A stretch of 64,000 nucleotides of DNA, taken from the NCBI RefSeq assembly GCF_900101705.1, contig NZ_FNAC01000008.1, forward strand, positions 22,501 through 86,500. The letters run 5' to 3'. A program made the translations under genes and the position numbers. The stretch's first letter is position 1. Each line of letters opens with the position of its first letter. The stretch is from Algoriphagus faecimaris (GTDB lineage Bacteria; Bacteroidota; Bacteroidia; Cytophagales; Cyclobacteriaceae). This document shows positions 43,901 to 52,353 of this stretch, in pieces. The notes under the pieces were generated by a model, which ran no database searches, was not told the DNA's origin, and worked only from the letters and a program-made list of their open reading frames with translations.

Positions 43901-44797
43901 GAGCGAGCCCAAAGTTTAGAAAGAGAAGTAGCACAGGCAAAAGAAATCGAAAAAGCCTATACCGAGCTCAAAGCCACCCAAGCCCAACTCATTCAATCTG
44001 AAAAAATGGCCTCACTGGGAGAACTTACCGCCGGGATTGCCCATGAAATCCAAAACCCCTTGAATTTTGTGAATAATTTTTCTGAACTGAGTAATGAGCT
44101 GGTGGAAGAAATGAAGGATGAATTTAAAAAGGGAGATACAAAAGAAGGCTTCGCAATTGCTGATGATATCAAACAAAACCTTGAAAAAATAGCTCACCAC
44201 GGCAAGCGTGCCGATGCCATTGTGAAAGGCATGCTAGCCCACAGTCGAAGTAGCTCAGGTGAAAAAGTCCCAACTGATATCAATGCGTTGGCTGATGAAT
44301 ATATGCGGCTTTCTTATCATGGACTTAGGGCCAAAGACAAGAGCTTTAACTCAGATTTTAAATTGGATTTAGATCCTAATCTTCCCAAAATCAATGGTAT
44401 CCCTCAGGATATCGGAAGGGTACTGCTGAATATCATCAATAATGCCTTTCAGGCAGCTGGAAATTCAGAATTCTTAATCCAGAATTCTGAAATAAAACCT
44501 CTTGTCAGCCTCACCACCAAAAATCTAGGCGACAAGATAGAAATACGCATCTCCGACAACGGTCCCGGTATCCCAGACTCCATTAAAGACAAAATCTTCC
44601 AACCCTTCTTTACGACGAAGCCAACGGGTTCAGGTACAGGATTAGGATTGAGTTTGAGCTATGATATTGTGAAGGCACATGGAGGAGACCTACGGGTCAA
44701 AAGCCTGTCTGCCGAAGAGGCAGGTACCGAAGGAGAGGGAACAGAGATGATCATTTTTTTACCAATTGATTCAGATTTTAAGTCGGATTCAGAATGA
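40913..44797 (+). CDS. Propeller-type sensor histidine kinase, 1,294 residues, with inserted domain
   Basis: Signal peptide (to about residue 29, ending EAKAQ), then Reg_prop blades (YGLLWFSTGNGVQRYDG, DGILWITSRQGIYKYD, GTIWIGTWGDGLIKMD). The propeller is interrupted at about 514-655 by a block unlike a blade (GTYFLVSVGEGDAASMADYG to HHFGDWNEPEP) that looks like an inserted beta-sandwich. The propeller then resumes, followed by Y_Y_Y, a transmembrane helix (about 965-985), coiled coil, HisKA with H1044 (GIAHEIQNPLNF) and HATPase. Two repeat-derived inserts lie in the HATPase: GNSEFLIQNSEIKP after the N-box and LSAEEAGTEG near the C-terminus. No receiver is present. The next gene starts within its stop codon (ATGA). 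Confidence 0.92.
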   Translation: MKHLILSSLRLVFLGFCVVQASLQEAKAQEINLETISISNGLASPVVMNVMQDRYGLLWFSTGNGVQRYDGYNWKTYRNIIGNPKSLQHNSTFDTEEDAEGNLWIANELGLTYFDRAKNSFKNYSIEETFQVAGVGRTITVLPDSQGRVWATTIAFEIIQLDPESDSLKLAPYTNINGKPAVHSGISMVVYEDRDGGIWGGSANHGLMYLPKGAIEFSPVKFDIEHTLNSLDNTITQLYQDRDGILWITSRQGIYKYDVEKNKLRQILSYSSGNEDIATFKNSIVEDSEGNIWILNNYRGILKFEGNSDRYSEVFIPGNRKMANGFYTNRLTELMIDRSGIFWIGSRTEGLFKYDPVNQPFKYYSHDATNPASLSPGGTFGLFSSTISPGKIFVGTRGEGINIFNENDETIKRVNFASSNDMFGGSARAIYEQKDGTIWIGTWGDGLIKMDPNTLKELKRYKHTPDGNENSLPNNQIRVIREDKKGNLWIGTNGGLAVFNPAVETFDPIVSQYSQTYSEEILAKIKTWLETDQEIAIIEQVGPFEELTQGFEITERGTYFLVSVGEGDAASMADYGWLENSLGETIIGMKTIEDSFWAGGGLKNRLQIAQIELNPGSYSLRYTSDDTHHFGDWNEPEPEFLPLYGIAIFQQEDQTKNQSLVVNINEQKAEIVIQDGSISDIEIGEKYIWVSSIYAGVTRIDPETNAVKYYTSDPMDPSTLSDRQVFDVLEHEGQLWMATYGGINILDIESDEISYYTEQDGLPTNFIETVLPGDNGEMWFSSQNGLIQMMQNEALDKVTFINYNEDDGIGGESFISLAAVKTPNGNFYFGGDHGLTTFSSVASNKVPPSVIISNFLLSNRSVYEMGENSPLEEDLLSTEAITLRHDQNDLSFEFAALHYANPSKNQYAHMLEGLDQDWIYDNRNFASYTNLEPGTYTFKVIASNAYGVWNDVGKFLIINILPPWWKTWWAYSLYGLSLGLVGLVAYSGLKRRIRMKERAQSLEREVAQAKEIEKAYTELKATQAQLIQSEKMASLGELTAGIAHEIQNPLNFVNNFSELSNELVEEMKDEFKKGDTKEGFAIADDIKQNLEKIAHHGKRADAIVKGMLAHSRSSSGEKVPTDINALADEYMRLSYHGLRAKDKSFNSDFKLDLDPNLPKINGIPQDIGRVLLNIINNAFQAAGNSEFLIQNSEIKPLVSLTTKNLGDKIEIRISDNGPGIPDSIKDKIFQPFFTTKPTGSGTGLGLSLSYDIVKAHGGDLRVKSLSAEEAGTEGEGTEMIIFLPIDSDFKSDSE
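44464..44491. repeat. Palindrome inserted in kinase gene after the N-box
   Basis: TTCAGAATTCT and AGAATTCTGAA form a perfect 11-bp inverted repeat with a 6-base loop, read in frame as SEFLIQNSE. It occupies the same place in the HATPase domain as the 24-bp repeats of the sister kinase genes. Confidence 0.85.
44704..44724. repeat. Repeat-derived insert near the end of a kinase gene
   Basis: CCTGTCTGCCGAAGAGGCAGG is almost the same as the non-coding repeat CCTGTCTGCCGAACGAGGCAGG at 56709-56730. It is read in frame as LSAEEAG. The sister kinase at 37446 lacks these residues at the corresponding position (VKSEEGEGTEM). Confidence 0.8.
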
Positions 44798-47700
44798 GGA
44801 AAGAAAAAGAGAAAATACTTAATCAATCCTACCAAGAGTTTATCGAAATCGGATTGAATATTCGCCCGATAATCGATGAACTGAAACACCTAATTGATCC
44901 AAAAATCATTGGATTTGGGACGACCGAGGATGAGCGGATTTTTTCACGTCAGGATTTTATTGAACTGATCAAAAGACAAGAGGAGCAGGCAGTCGGAATA
45001 AAACTAGAACATCAGGTAAAACCGGTTCACAGAAGAGTCCTTAACGGTGAAAATGCTGCCATCTACGTCGATGACTTGATGTTGAGGGTCACCACTGATT
45101 CGGATCAATTTGAGCTGAAAATGCGCTTTTCTATGGTCTTTGAATGCCAAGAAGAAAAGTGGGTTGTGGTACACTGGCACGGTTCCAAGCCAGAGGAGGT
45201 AAAAAGCGAAGAGGATACCTGGGGAATCGATAGTTGGAAGAAAAAGACAGAAGAGCTCGAGCAGATTGTCTCGGAAAAAACAGCCGACTTGCTCGAAAAA
45301 AACCGAGAATTGGCAATCGAGGCGGCACTGGAGAAAGTGCGTGCAGTAGCTATGGGCATGAAAAAGCCAGAGGATATGTTGGATGTCTGTCGAATTATTT
45401 CAGACCAATTACAGCAATTTGGTGTAGAAAAAATCCGGAATGTTCAGACTGCGATCATTGACGAAAACATAGGTCAATACCTCTGCTATCAGTACTTCAC
45501 TCCCTACACCAAAACAGCCATAGAAATAACAGAATACCTCAAAAGTCCGGTAGAACATGGCATGGTCAAGCAAATGCTGGCCTCCCGAGATGGGTATTTC
45601 ATCGGTAGCCTGAGTGGCAAGGACCTTGAAGATTTTAGACTTCATCGAAAAGAGGAAAACCACTTTCAGGATCCACATTTGGACGAAGCCATGGAAGTAG
45701 ATTATTGTTTTTTATCTATTGGAGAAGGTGGACTTGGGCTGACTTTGTACCAACCAATGACTGAAGAAACCCTGTCTCTATTTAAACGCTTTCATCAGGT
45801 TTTTTCCTTGGCTTACCAGCGGTTTCGGGATATCCAAAAAGCCCTCGCACAGGCGAGGGAAGCGCAAATTGAGGCAGCGCTCGAACGAGTCAGAGCTCAG
45901 ACCATGGCCATGCACAGCAGCGAGGATGTGGGGAAATGTGTGGTGAAAATGTTCAGTGAACTCACGGCATTAGGAGTGGATCAAGGGACCCGGTTTGGAA
46001 TCGGCATCCTGAATCATGAAAACGAAAATAACCAGCTTTGGACAGCCCGAAAAACCGGAGAGGAAGTCAACATGCATATCGGCAACATCGATATGGCTTG
46101 GCACTCCATGCTAAAAAAAGCCCGTCAGGCTTGGATAGAGCAGGTTCCATTCCACAAGTACATATTGGAAGGGGAAGACCTGCTGAACTACTACCAAATG
46201 CTCAATAATGCTCCAGACTATAAAATTCAAATTCCTTTAGAAGAATTACCAAAAAAGGAAATCCAACACTGTTTCATTTTCGAGCATGGATTTTTTTATG
46301 CATTCAGTCCCCGTGAATTCCAACCCGAATTGATTCACATTACCAAGCGGTTCAGTACGCTTTTTGAACAAACCTACCGAAGGTATCTGGATTTGGTAAA
46401 AGCAGAAACCCAAGCCCGGGAGGCAGAAATTGAGTTGGCCTTGGAACGGATTCGGGCCAGGACCATGGCGATGCAAGAGAGTGACGAATTGGCGGAAGTA
46501 TCCTCCTTATTGTTTCGACAAATGGAAGTGTTGGGAGTAGGTACTTATAGCAGTGGATTCACGATATGGGATGAAGACCAGGATGAACTCATTTCCTGGA
46601 TGTGCAATGCAGATGGTTCTATGAATCCGCCCTTCCGGATGCCTATTGAAGAAGATAAATGGCATAAAGAACAGTATGATAGCTGGAAAAAAGGAGACGA
46701 TTTCATCACAAAAAACCTGAAAGGTGAAGAGATGCAATCGTATTTCCTGTATTTACGATCCTTCCCCCTATTAGACGAAGCTTTTGAAAAATCAATAGCT
46801 GCCGGGCACCCGATGCCCGAAAAACAGGTACACCATGTGGCCAATTTCTCTCATGGCAATCTTCTGTTCATTACCCTTAAACCTTACCCAAAGGCTCATG
46901 AACTATTTAAGCGGCTTGCCAAAGTATTCGAACAAACCTACACCCGCTTCCTCGATCTTCAAAAAGCAGAAGCACAGGCACGGGAAGCGCAGATAGAAAC
47001 GGGATTGGAGAGGGTTCGCTCCAAAAGTTTGGCGATGCATAAAACTGCCGAATTACAAAGTGTGATCCATACTGTTCATCAGGAGTTAATAAATCTAAAC
47101 ATATCCATTTCCGGCGGATCTTTTATTGTCATCAACAGTGAAATTGACAATGAAATCCAGTGCTGGGGTTCAGGCGGCACGGCAGACACTTCTGATAGGG
47201 TCCATATTCCTCACTTTGAAAAGCCAATCTATACCCAGCTTTTAAACAGATTAAAAAGTGGTCCGGGATTTTTCACCGAGGAATATACCCAAGAGGAAAA
47301 AATAGAATTTTTCACCTTTCTATTTCAGCACGAGCCTTGGTCAAAATTAAGTACCAAAGAGAAAAAACATACATTATCTGCATCTGGTGGATATACTCGC
47401 TCCTGCGCGGTATTACACCATACGAGCATTTTAATTATTAACCACTGGGGAGAAAAATTTTCTGAAGCAGAAAATGCCATTCTTAAACGTTTCGGTAAAG
47501 TCTTCGAACAATCCTATACCCGCTTTCTCGATCTGCAAAAGGCAGAGGCACAAGCTAGGGAAGCTGAAATCCAATTGGCGTTGGAAAGAGTGAGAGCTAA
47601 GACCATGGCCATGAAAACCCAGTCTGATCTCTTCGATATTATAGAATTATTTGGCAAACAACTGAATGCTGTAGGTATAAGGTTTGATAACGTCACGTTT

Positions 47701-50700
47701 ATCGAAGGACCCATCACAGAAAAAAGAGACTGGGATTTATGGAGCTATGCGCCGGAGGCAGAAAATACAACCGATAAAATTCTCATTCCTTATATAGAGA
47801 CTCCGTATTTCACTAAAACAGCAAAAGCTGTAAAAGAGTACCAAAAGACCGGGCATCCTATCCAGGTAAAAACATTCACACAGAAAGAGAAGAGTGAATT
47901 CCTCGACCATTATTGGAGGCATGCACCAGCAGTGTCAGATGAATTTGTCAATTATGTTAATGCCACTCCAGGTTCAATAATAGTAGATGCATTTTTGGCA
48001 GAGATAACTGTTTCCATGGTTAAATGGAATGCAGAACCCTATACAGATGAGGAACTTAAGATTTACGAACGCTTTGCAAAAGAGTTCAGGCAAACCTATA
48101 TCCGCTTTCTTGATATCAAAAAAGCTGAAGCCCAAGCCAGGGAGGCTCAGATAGAAGCGGCATTGGAGAAAGTCCGATCCCGCTCACTGGCCATGCACAG
48201 TAGTGACGAGTTGAATGAAGTGGTGAAAGTACTGTTCGAGAAAATGACGGAGCTCCAAGTTCCATCCACTGCCATAGGAATTCAGACTTTTCCGGAAGGC
48301 TCTAAAGATATGCAGTGCTTTGTGTGCGGGGATGTGGGAAATGGGATGGTCATCAATCAGTACCTCTTGCCCTATTTTGACCATCCTATCCTCAAGGATT
48401 ACATCGAATCACATAGAAAGGGTCTAGATCATTTTGTGGGCACTTATTCCAAAGAATTGAAAGACAGCCTGTATGAAGTGGTGCTTGAACTTCCTGAATT
48501 AAAGGACATACCTGTGGAAGTTAAGACGATGATCTTAGAAAGTAAATTCTACGAGATTACCATGGTGTCGTCTAAGAAATCCACCCTGGCAGTGAATGAC
48601 TTTATTGGTAATCCATTGTCAGAAAGTCAGATAGCTATTTTAAAAAGGTTTGCGAAGGTATTTGATCAGTCTTACTTACGCTTTCTCGACCTGCAAAAAG
48701 CAGAGGCTCAGGCAAGGGAAGCGCAGATCGAAGCCGCTCTGGAACGGGTACGATCCCGAACCATGGCGATGCAATCTAGTGAGGAATTGTCCGAAGCAGC
48801 AACAGAGATGTTCGGTCAAATCAAGGGGCTTGGACTTAACCCCTGGAGCTGTGGTTTTAATATTTTTAATGATGATAAAACAGTCATTTCACAATGGGTA
48901 AGTTCAGGAGATGGTAGGCCCATCAAGCCATTTGATACGCCTACCACTAAAGATGTATTTAAACAGATTGTCGAGCACTCAGAGCATGATGAGCTTCTAT
49001 ACATCCAGAAGATGGAAGGTAAGAAATTGGAGAATACGTATAAATACATGGCCTCCCTTCCTACTCTTGACAAAATATTTGAAGAGTTGGATGCAGCTGG
49101 GATAGCGCTCCCCAAAAGCCAAGTAGATCACGTAGCTTACTTCAAGCATGGCTATTTGATGTTTATCACCTATGAGGAAACACCAGAGTTTCATTCCATC
49201 TTTAAGCGTTTTGCTAAAGTCTTCGAACAAACCTATACCCGTTTTCTAGACCTTAAAAAAGCGGAAGCGCAGGCGAGGGAAGCAAAAATTGAAGCTGCGC
49301 TCGAAAAAGTACGGTCACGTTCCATGGGCATGCAGTCAAGTGAGGAACTGCCCGAAGTAGCCAACTTGATGTTTTTGGAAATTCAGGCATTGGGTATCCA
49401 TGCTTGGAGCTGTGGCTACTGTATCTTAGAGGAGGATCGCAGATCCAGCACCTGCATCATGAGCAGCGAGGGGACCATTCAAAAACCTTTCCTCTTGCCT
49501 CACTTTGGAGAACCATCATTTGAAGAGTGGGATGATTTCGTTCAGAGTAATGAGTCCTTTTTTGTCCAGGAACTGAAAGGTAAGGCGATCAAAAGCCATT
49601 ATGACTTCATGACCTCATTGCCTCAACTGAAAGCCACATTTCAGGAACTTAAAGACGCAGGACTATCCCTGCCCACCTACCAGATCAATCATCTATGCAA
49701 ATTTACACACGGCTTTCTACTTTTCATCACTTACGAACCTGTATCGGAATCTCACGAAATATTCAAACGGTTCACGAACGTCTTCGACCAGACCTATACC
49801 CGTTTTCTTGATCTTCAAAAAGCGGAAGCACAAGCTCAAGAAGCTCGTATTGAAGCTGCCTTGGAACGCGTGCGATCCCGCACCATGGGCATGCAAAAAG
49901 CCGAGGAATTGGGTGAGGTAGCTATCGTTTTATTCAGCGAGTTAAATTCCCTGGTCGATAATCTTTGGACCTGTGGTTTTGTCCTCTGTGAAAAAGACAG
50001 AAAAGAAGATGAGTGGTGGTTGAGCCTAAATAATGGATTGATTGAGCCTTTTTCTCTTCCAAATGTGGGAGATTATGCGCATGAAAGCCTCTATGAAGGT
50101 TGGGAAAAAGGAGACTCTTATCGCACGGTGACACTGGAAGATAAACAGCTACAGCAGCACTACAATTGGTTGATGAAAATCCCAATCGCTGAGAAAATTT
50201 TTGAAGAGATGGAATCCTCAGGTATCCCAAGACCCAACTGGCAGCGTCTCCATGCCGCCTATTTCAAAACAGGATACTTAGTCATCATTACGGAAGTCCC
50301 TTGTGAGGAGGAGGAAATCTTCAAACGCTTCGCTCAGGTTTTTGACCTCACTTATACCCGTTTCCTAGACCTGAAAAAAGCCGAAGCACAGGCAAGGGAA
50401 GCGCAAATCGAAGCAGCATTGGAAAAAGTCCGCTCAAGGTCATTGGCGATGCAAAGTCCTGATGAGCTAATCGAAGTTGCGCAACTTCTCAGAGAAGAAA
50501 TGGGCGCATTGGGTGTAGAGGAATTGGAAACTAGCTCCATTTACATCCAGGATGAAAGTACCGGATTGACCCAATGTTGGTTTACCATCAAGAATCCGGA
50601 TACCCCTGACAAAGGGATAACAGACCAAATGGTTATTGACCTTCAGGATACCTGGGTGGGTCGAAAGATGGATGAATTTTATCGATCCAAAGCAAAACAA

Positions 50701-52353
50701 ACTTCCATTCTGATGCAGGGTAAGGAAAGAATAGAATGGATCCGATATTGTGAAGAAAAATCCGACCTGTTTGGGACCAGCAATTTTTATGGTGAAACTA
50801 TTCCTGACCGTACCTATCATTTGTACAAATTTTCCAATGGCTATATCGGTGCAGCTGCTCCCGGAGAGATTTCTCCAGAAAGCTGGGAACTTTTAAAAAG
50901 AGCCACGGCAGTATTTTCCTTTGCCTATACGCGGTTCAGGGATTTGCAAATGGCCCAAGCCAGCGCCCGAACTGCCATGCGACAGGCCTCTTTGGACCGT
51001 GTCCGTGCAGACATTTCATCCATGCGTCATGCGGATGATCTTGACCGGATTACACCACTGTTTTTTAAAGAATTGACAGAACTGGGTGTTCCATTTATCC
51101 GCTGTGGGGTTTTTATCATTAATGAAAAACAAAAACTGGTTGAAGCCTACCTATCCTCACCAGAAGGAAATTCATTGGGTGTTTTGAGACTTCCGTATCA
51201 AGCCAGCGAACTCACCCATCAGACAGTGAAGGCTTGGCGAAAAGGGGAGATTTATACGCAGCACTGGAACAAGGAAGACTTCATCCAATGGATCAACCAA
51301 TTAATGGAGCAGGATCAGATTCAGGATGGCAATACCTATCAGGGTACCGCTGCCCCTCCCGAATCGCTCGATTTGCATTTTGTCCCTTTTCCACAGGGGA
51401 TGCTTTATGTGGGCGCAGTGAATCCTCTGACGGAAAATGAATTGGAATTGGTGCAGGCACTAGCCAAAGCATTCTCTGTTGCTTATGCTCGCTATGAGGA
51501 CTTTGTAAAATTGGAACAAGCCAAAGCCGAAATCGAATCTGCCATGATTGAACTCAAAGCTACCCAAACCCAACTCGTGCAGCAAGAAAAACTCGCCTCA
51601 CTAGGCCAACTCACTGCAGGCATTGCTCATGAAATCAAAAACCCGCTGAATTTTGTGAATAATTTTTCAGAGCTGAGCAGTGAATTGATCGATGAAGCTT
51701 TTGAGGAGCTTGAAAAATTAGGGAGTTCGGAGGAAAAAGAAGAAATCATCGCCATCCTTCAGGATGTCAAAGGAAATCTGACCAAAGTCCACGAACATGG
51801 CACCCGGGCCAATGGCATCGTGACTTCTATGCTCCAGCACTCTCGAGGTGGGGATGGCAAAATGGAGCCTACTGACTTAAATGCTCTTCTAAAGGAATAT
51901 ATAAACCTGAGTTTTCATGGGATGCGGGCAGCGAAAAATCCTATCAATGTGGATATAGCGCTGAAGTTTGATGAGAAAATAGGTAAGGTCAATCTGGTTT
52001 CAGAAGATTTTTCAAGAGTAATCGTCAATCTCTGCAATAATGCATTCGACGCAATGAGATTAAAAACGAACGATGAGTCTAGCAATTACCAACCAAAACT
52101 CACCGTTTGCACGAAGGCCGAGAAAAATCAAGTTACAATTGAAGTAGAAGACAATGGCCCCGGTATCCCCGACTCCATCAAAGACAAAATCCTCCAACCC
52201 TTCTTCACCACCAAAAAAGGAACTGAGGGTACAGGGCTTGGATTAAGTATTACCCATGATATCGTGAAAGCGCATGGGGGGCAATTGCAGGTAGAGAGTT
52301 CACCTGGTGAGGGGTCCACATTTATCATTCAATTACCAAAAGGAGACCTATGA
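44794..52353 (+). CDS. Giant soluble sensor kinase with about eleven tandem GAF-like modules
   Basis: A 2,519-residue protein with no signal peptide or membrane helix. The first 145 or so residues resemble a SnoaL/NTF2-like domain (FSMVFECQEEKWVVVHWHG). About eleven modules of 183-195 residues follow. Each starts with a coiled-coil linker of the type AREAQIEAALE(R/K)VRSR(T/S)MAM, near residues 178, 361, 547, 737, 928, 1122, 1314, 1501, 1688, 1874 and 2065. Each ends with F.RF.KVFEQTYTRFLDLQKAEA. Modules 3, 7, 8 and 9 form one subtype (HVA.F.HG.L.FIT), the others differ, and the last matches the kinase at 30990. HisKA has H2279 (GIAHEIKNPLNF); the HATPase is complete. There is no receiver domain. 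It is coupled to both neighbours by four-base ATGA overlaps. Ligands are unknown. Confidence 0.93.
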   Translation: MRKEKEKILNQSYQEFIEIGLNIRPIIDELKHLIDPKIIGFGTTEDERIFSRQDFIELIKRQEEQAVGIKLEHQVKPVHRRVLNGENAAIYVDDLMLRVTTDSDQFELKMRFSMVFECQEEKWVVVHWHGSKPEEVKSEEDTWGIDSWKKKTEELEQIVSEKTADLLEKNRELAIEAALEKVRAVAMGMKKPEDMLDVCRIISDQLQQFGVEKIRNVQTAIIDENIGQYLCYQYFTPYTKTAIEITEYLKSPVEHGMVKQMLASRDGYFIGSLSGKDLEDFRLHRKEENHFQDPHLDEAMEVDYCFLSIGEGGLGLTLYQPMTEETLSLFKRFHQVFSLAYQRFRDIQKALAQAREAQIEAALERVRAQTMAMHSSEDVGKCVVKMFSELTALGVDQGTRFGIGILNHENENNQLWTARKTGEEVNMHIGNIDMAWHSMLKKARQAWIEQVPFHKYILEGEDLLNYYQMLNNAPDYKIQIPLEELPKKEIQHCFIFEHGFFYAFSPREFQPELIHITKRFSTLFEQTYRRYLDLVKAETQAREAEIELALERIRARTMAMQESDELAEVSSLLFRQMEVLGVGTYSSGFTIWDEDQDELISWMCNADGSMNPPFRMPIEEDKWHKEQYDSWKKGDDFITKNLKGEEMQSYFLYLRSFPLLDEAFEKSIAAGHPMPEKQVHHVANFSHGNLLFITLKPYPKAHELFKRLAKVFEQTYTRFLDLQKAEAQAREAQIETGLERVRSKSLAMHKTAELQSVIHTVHQELINLNISISGGSFIVINSEIDNEIQCWGSGGTADTSDRVHIPHFEKPIYTQLLNRLKSGPGFFTEEYTQEEKIEFFTFLFQHEPWSKLSTKEKKHTLSASGGYTRSCAVLHHTSILIINHWGEKFSEAENAILKRFGKVFEQSYTRFLDLQKAEAQAREAEIQLALERVRAKTMAMKTQSDLFDIIELFGKQLNAVGIRFDNVTFIEGPITEKRDWDLWSYAPEAENTTDKILIPYIETPYFTKTAKAVKEYQKTGHPIQVKTFTQKEKSEFLDHYWRHAPAVSDEFVNYVNATPGSIIVDAFLAEITVSMVKWNAEPYTDEELKIYERFAKEFRQTYIRFLDIKKAEAQAREAQIEAALEKVRSRSLAMHSSDELNEVVKVLFEKMTELQVPSTAIGIQTFPEGSKDMQCFVCGDVGNGMVINQYLLPYFDHPILKDYIESHRKGLDHFVGTYSKELKDSLYEVVLELPELKDIPVEVKTMILESKFYEITMVSSKKSTLAVNDFIGNPLSESQIAILKRFAKVFDQSYLRFLDLQKAEAQAREAQIEAALERVRSRTMAMQSSEELSEAATEMFGQIKGLGLNPWSCGFNIFNDDKTVISQWVSSGDGRPIKPFDTPTTKDVFKQIVEHSEHDELLYIQKMEGKKLENTYKYMASLPTLDKIFEELDAAGIALPKSQVDHVAYFKHGYLMFITYEETPEFHSIFKRFAKVFEQTYTRFLDLKKAEAQAREAKIEAALEKVRSRSMGMQSSEELPEVANLMFLEIQALGIHAWSCGYCILEEDRRSSTCIMSSEGTIQKPFLLPHFGEPSFEEWDDFVQSNESFFVQELKGKAIKSHYDFMTSLPQLKATFQELKDAGLSLPTYQINHLCKFTHGFLLFITYEPVSESHEIFKRFTNVFDQTYTRFLDLQKAEAQAQEARIEAALERVRSRTMGMQKAEELGEVAIVLFSELNSLVDNLWTCGFVLCEKDRKEDEWWLSLNNGLIEPFSLPNVGDYAHESLYEGWEKGDSYRTVTLEDKQLQQHYNWLMKIPIAEKIFEEMESSGIPRPNWQRLHAAYFKTGYLVIITEVPCEEEEIFKRFAQVFDLTYTRFLDLKKAEAQAREAQIEAALEKVRSRSLAMQSPDELIEVAQLLREEMGALGVEELETSSIYIQDESTGLTQCWFTIKNPDTPDKGITDQMVIDLQDTWVGRKMDEFYRSKAKQTSILMQGKERIEWIRYCEEKSDLFGTSNFYGETIPDRTYHLYKFSNGYIGAAAPGEISPESWELLKRATAVFSFAYTRFRDLQMAQASARTAMRQASLDRVRADISSMRHADDLDRITPLFFKELTELGVPFIRCGVFIINEKQKLVEAYLSSPEGNSLGVLRLPYQASELTHQTVKAWRKGEIYTQHWNKEDFIQWINQLMEQDQIQDGNTYQGTAAPPESLDLHFVPFPQGMLYVGAVNPLTENELELVQALAKAFSVAYARYEDFVKLEQAKAEIESAMIELKATQTQLVQQEKLASLGQLTAGIAHEIKNPLNFVNNFSELSSELIDEAFEELEKLGSSEEKEEIIAILQDVKGNLTKVHEHGTRANGIVTSMLQHSRGGDGKMEPTDLNALLKEYINLSFHGMRAAKNPINVDIALKFDEKIGKVNLVSEDFSRVIVNLCNNAFDAMRLKTNDESSNYQPKLTVCTKAEKNQVTIEVEDNGPGIPDSIKDKILQPFFTTKKGTEGTGLGLSITHDIVKAHGGQLQVESSPGEGSTFIIQLPKGDL
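45300..51080. repeat. Tandem array of GAF-like module repeats
   Basis: About eleven coding repeats of 550-585 bp. They are joined by linkers that stay very similar at DNA level, for example GCAGAAGCACAGGCACGGGA and its close variants. Module bodies are diverged to different degrees, so the array grew by repeated duplication. Similar linkers offer sites for module gain or loss. Confidence 0.88.

Noticed and set aside
44794-52353. Regularly spaced near-identical DNA words, at first sight like a very long direct-repeat array
   Set aside because: The words are the coding sequence of coiled-coil linkers in a single open frame, spaced 550-585 bp apart. It is a protein module array, not a CRISPR or satellite.
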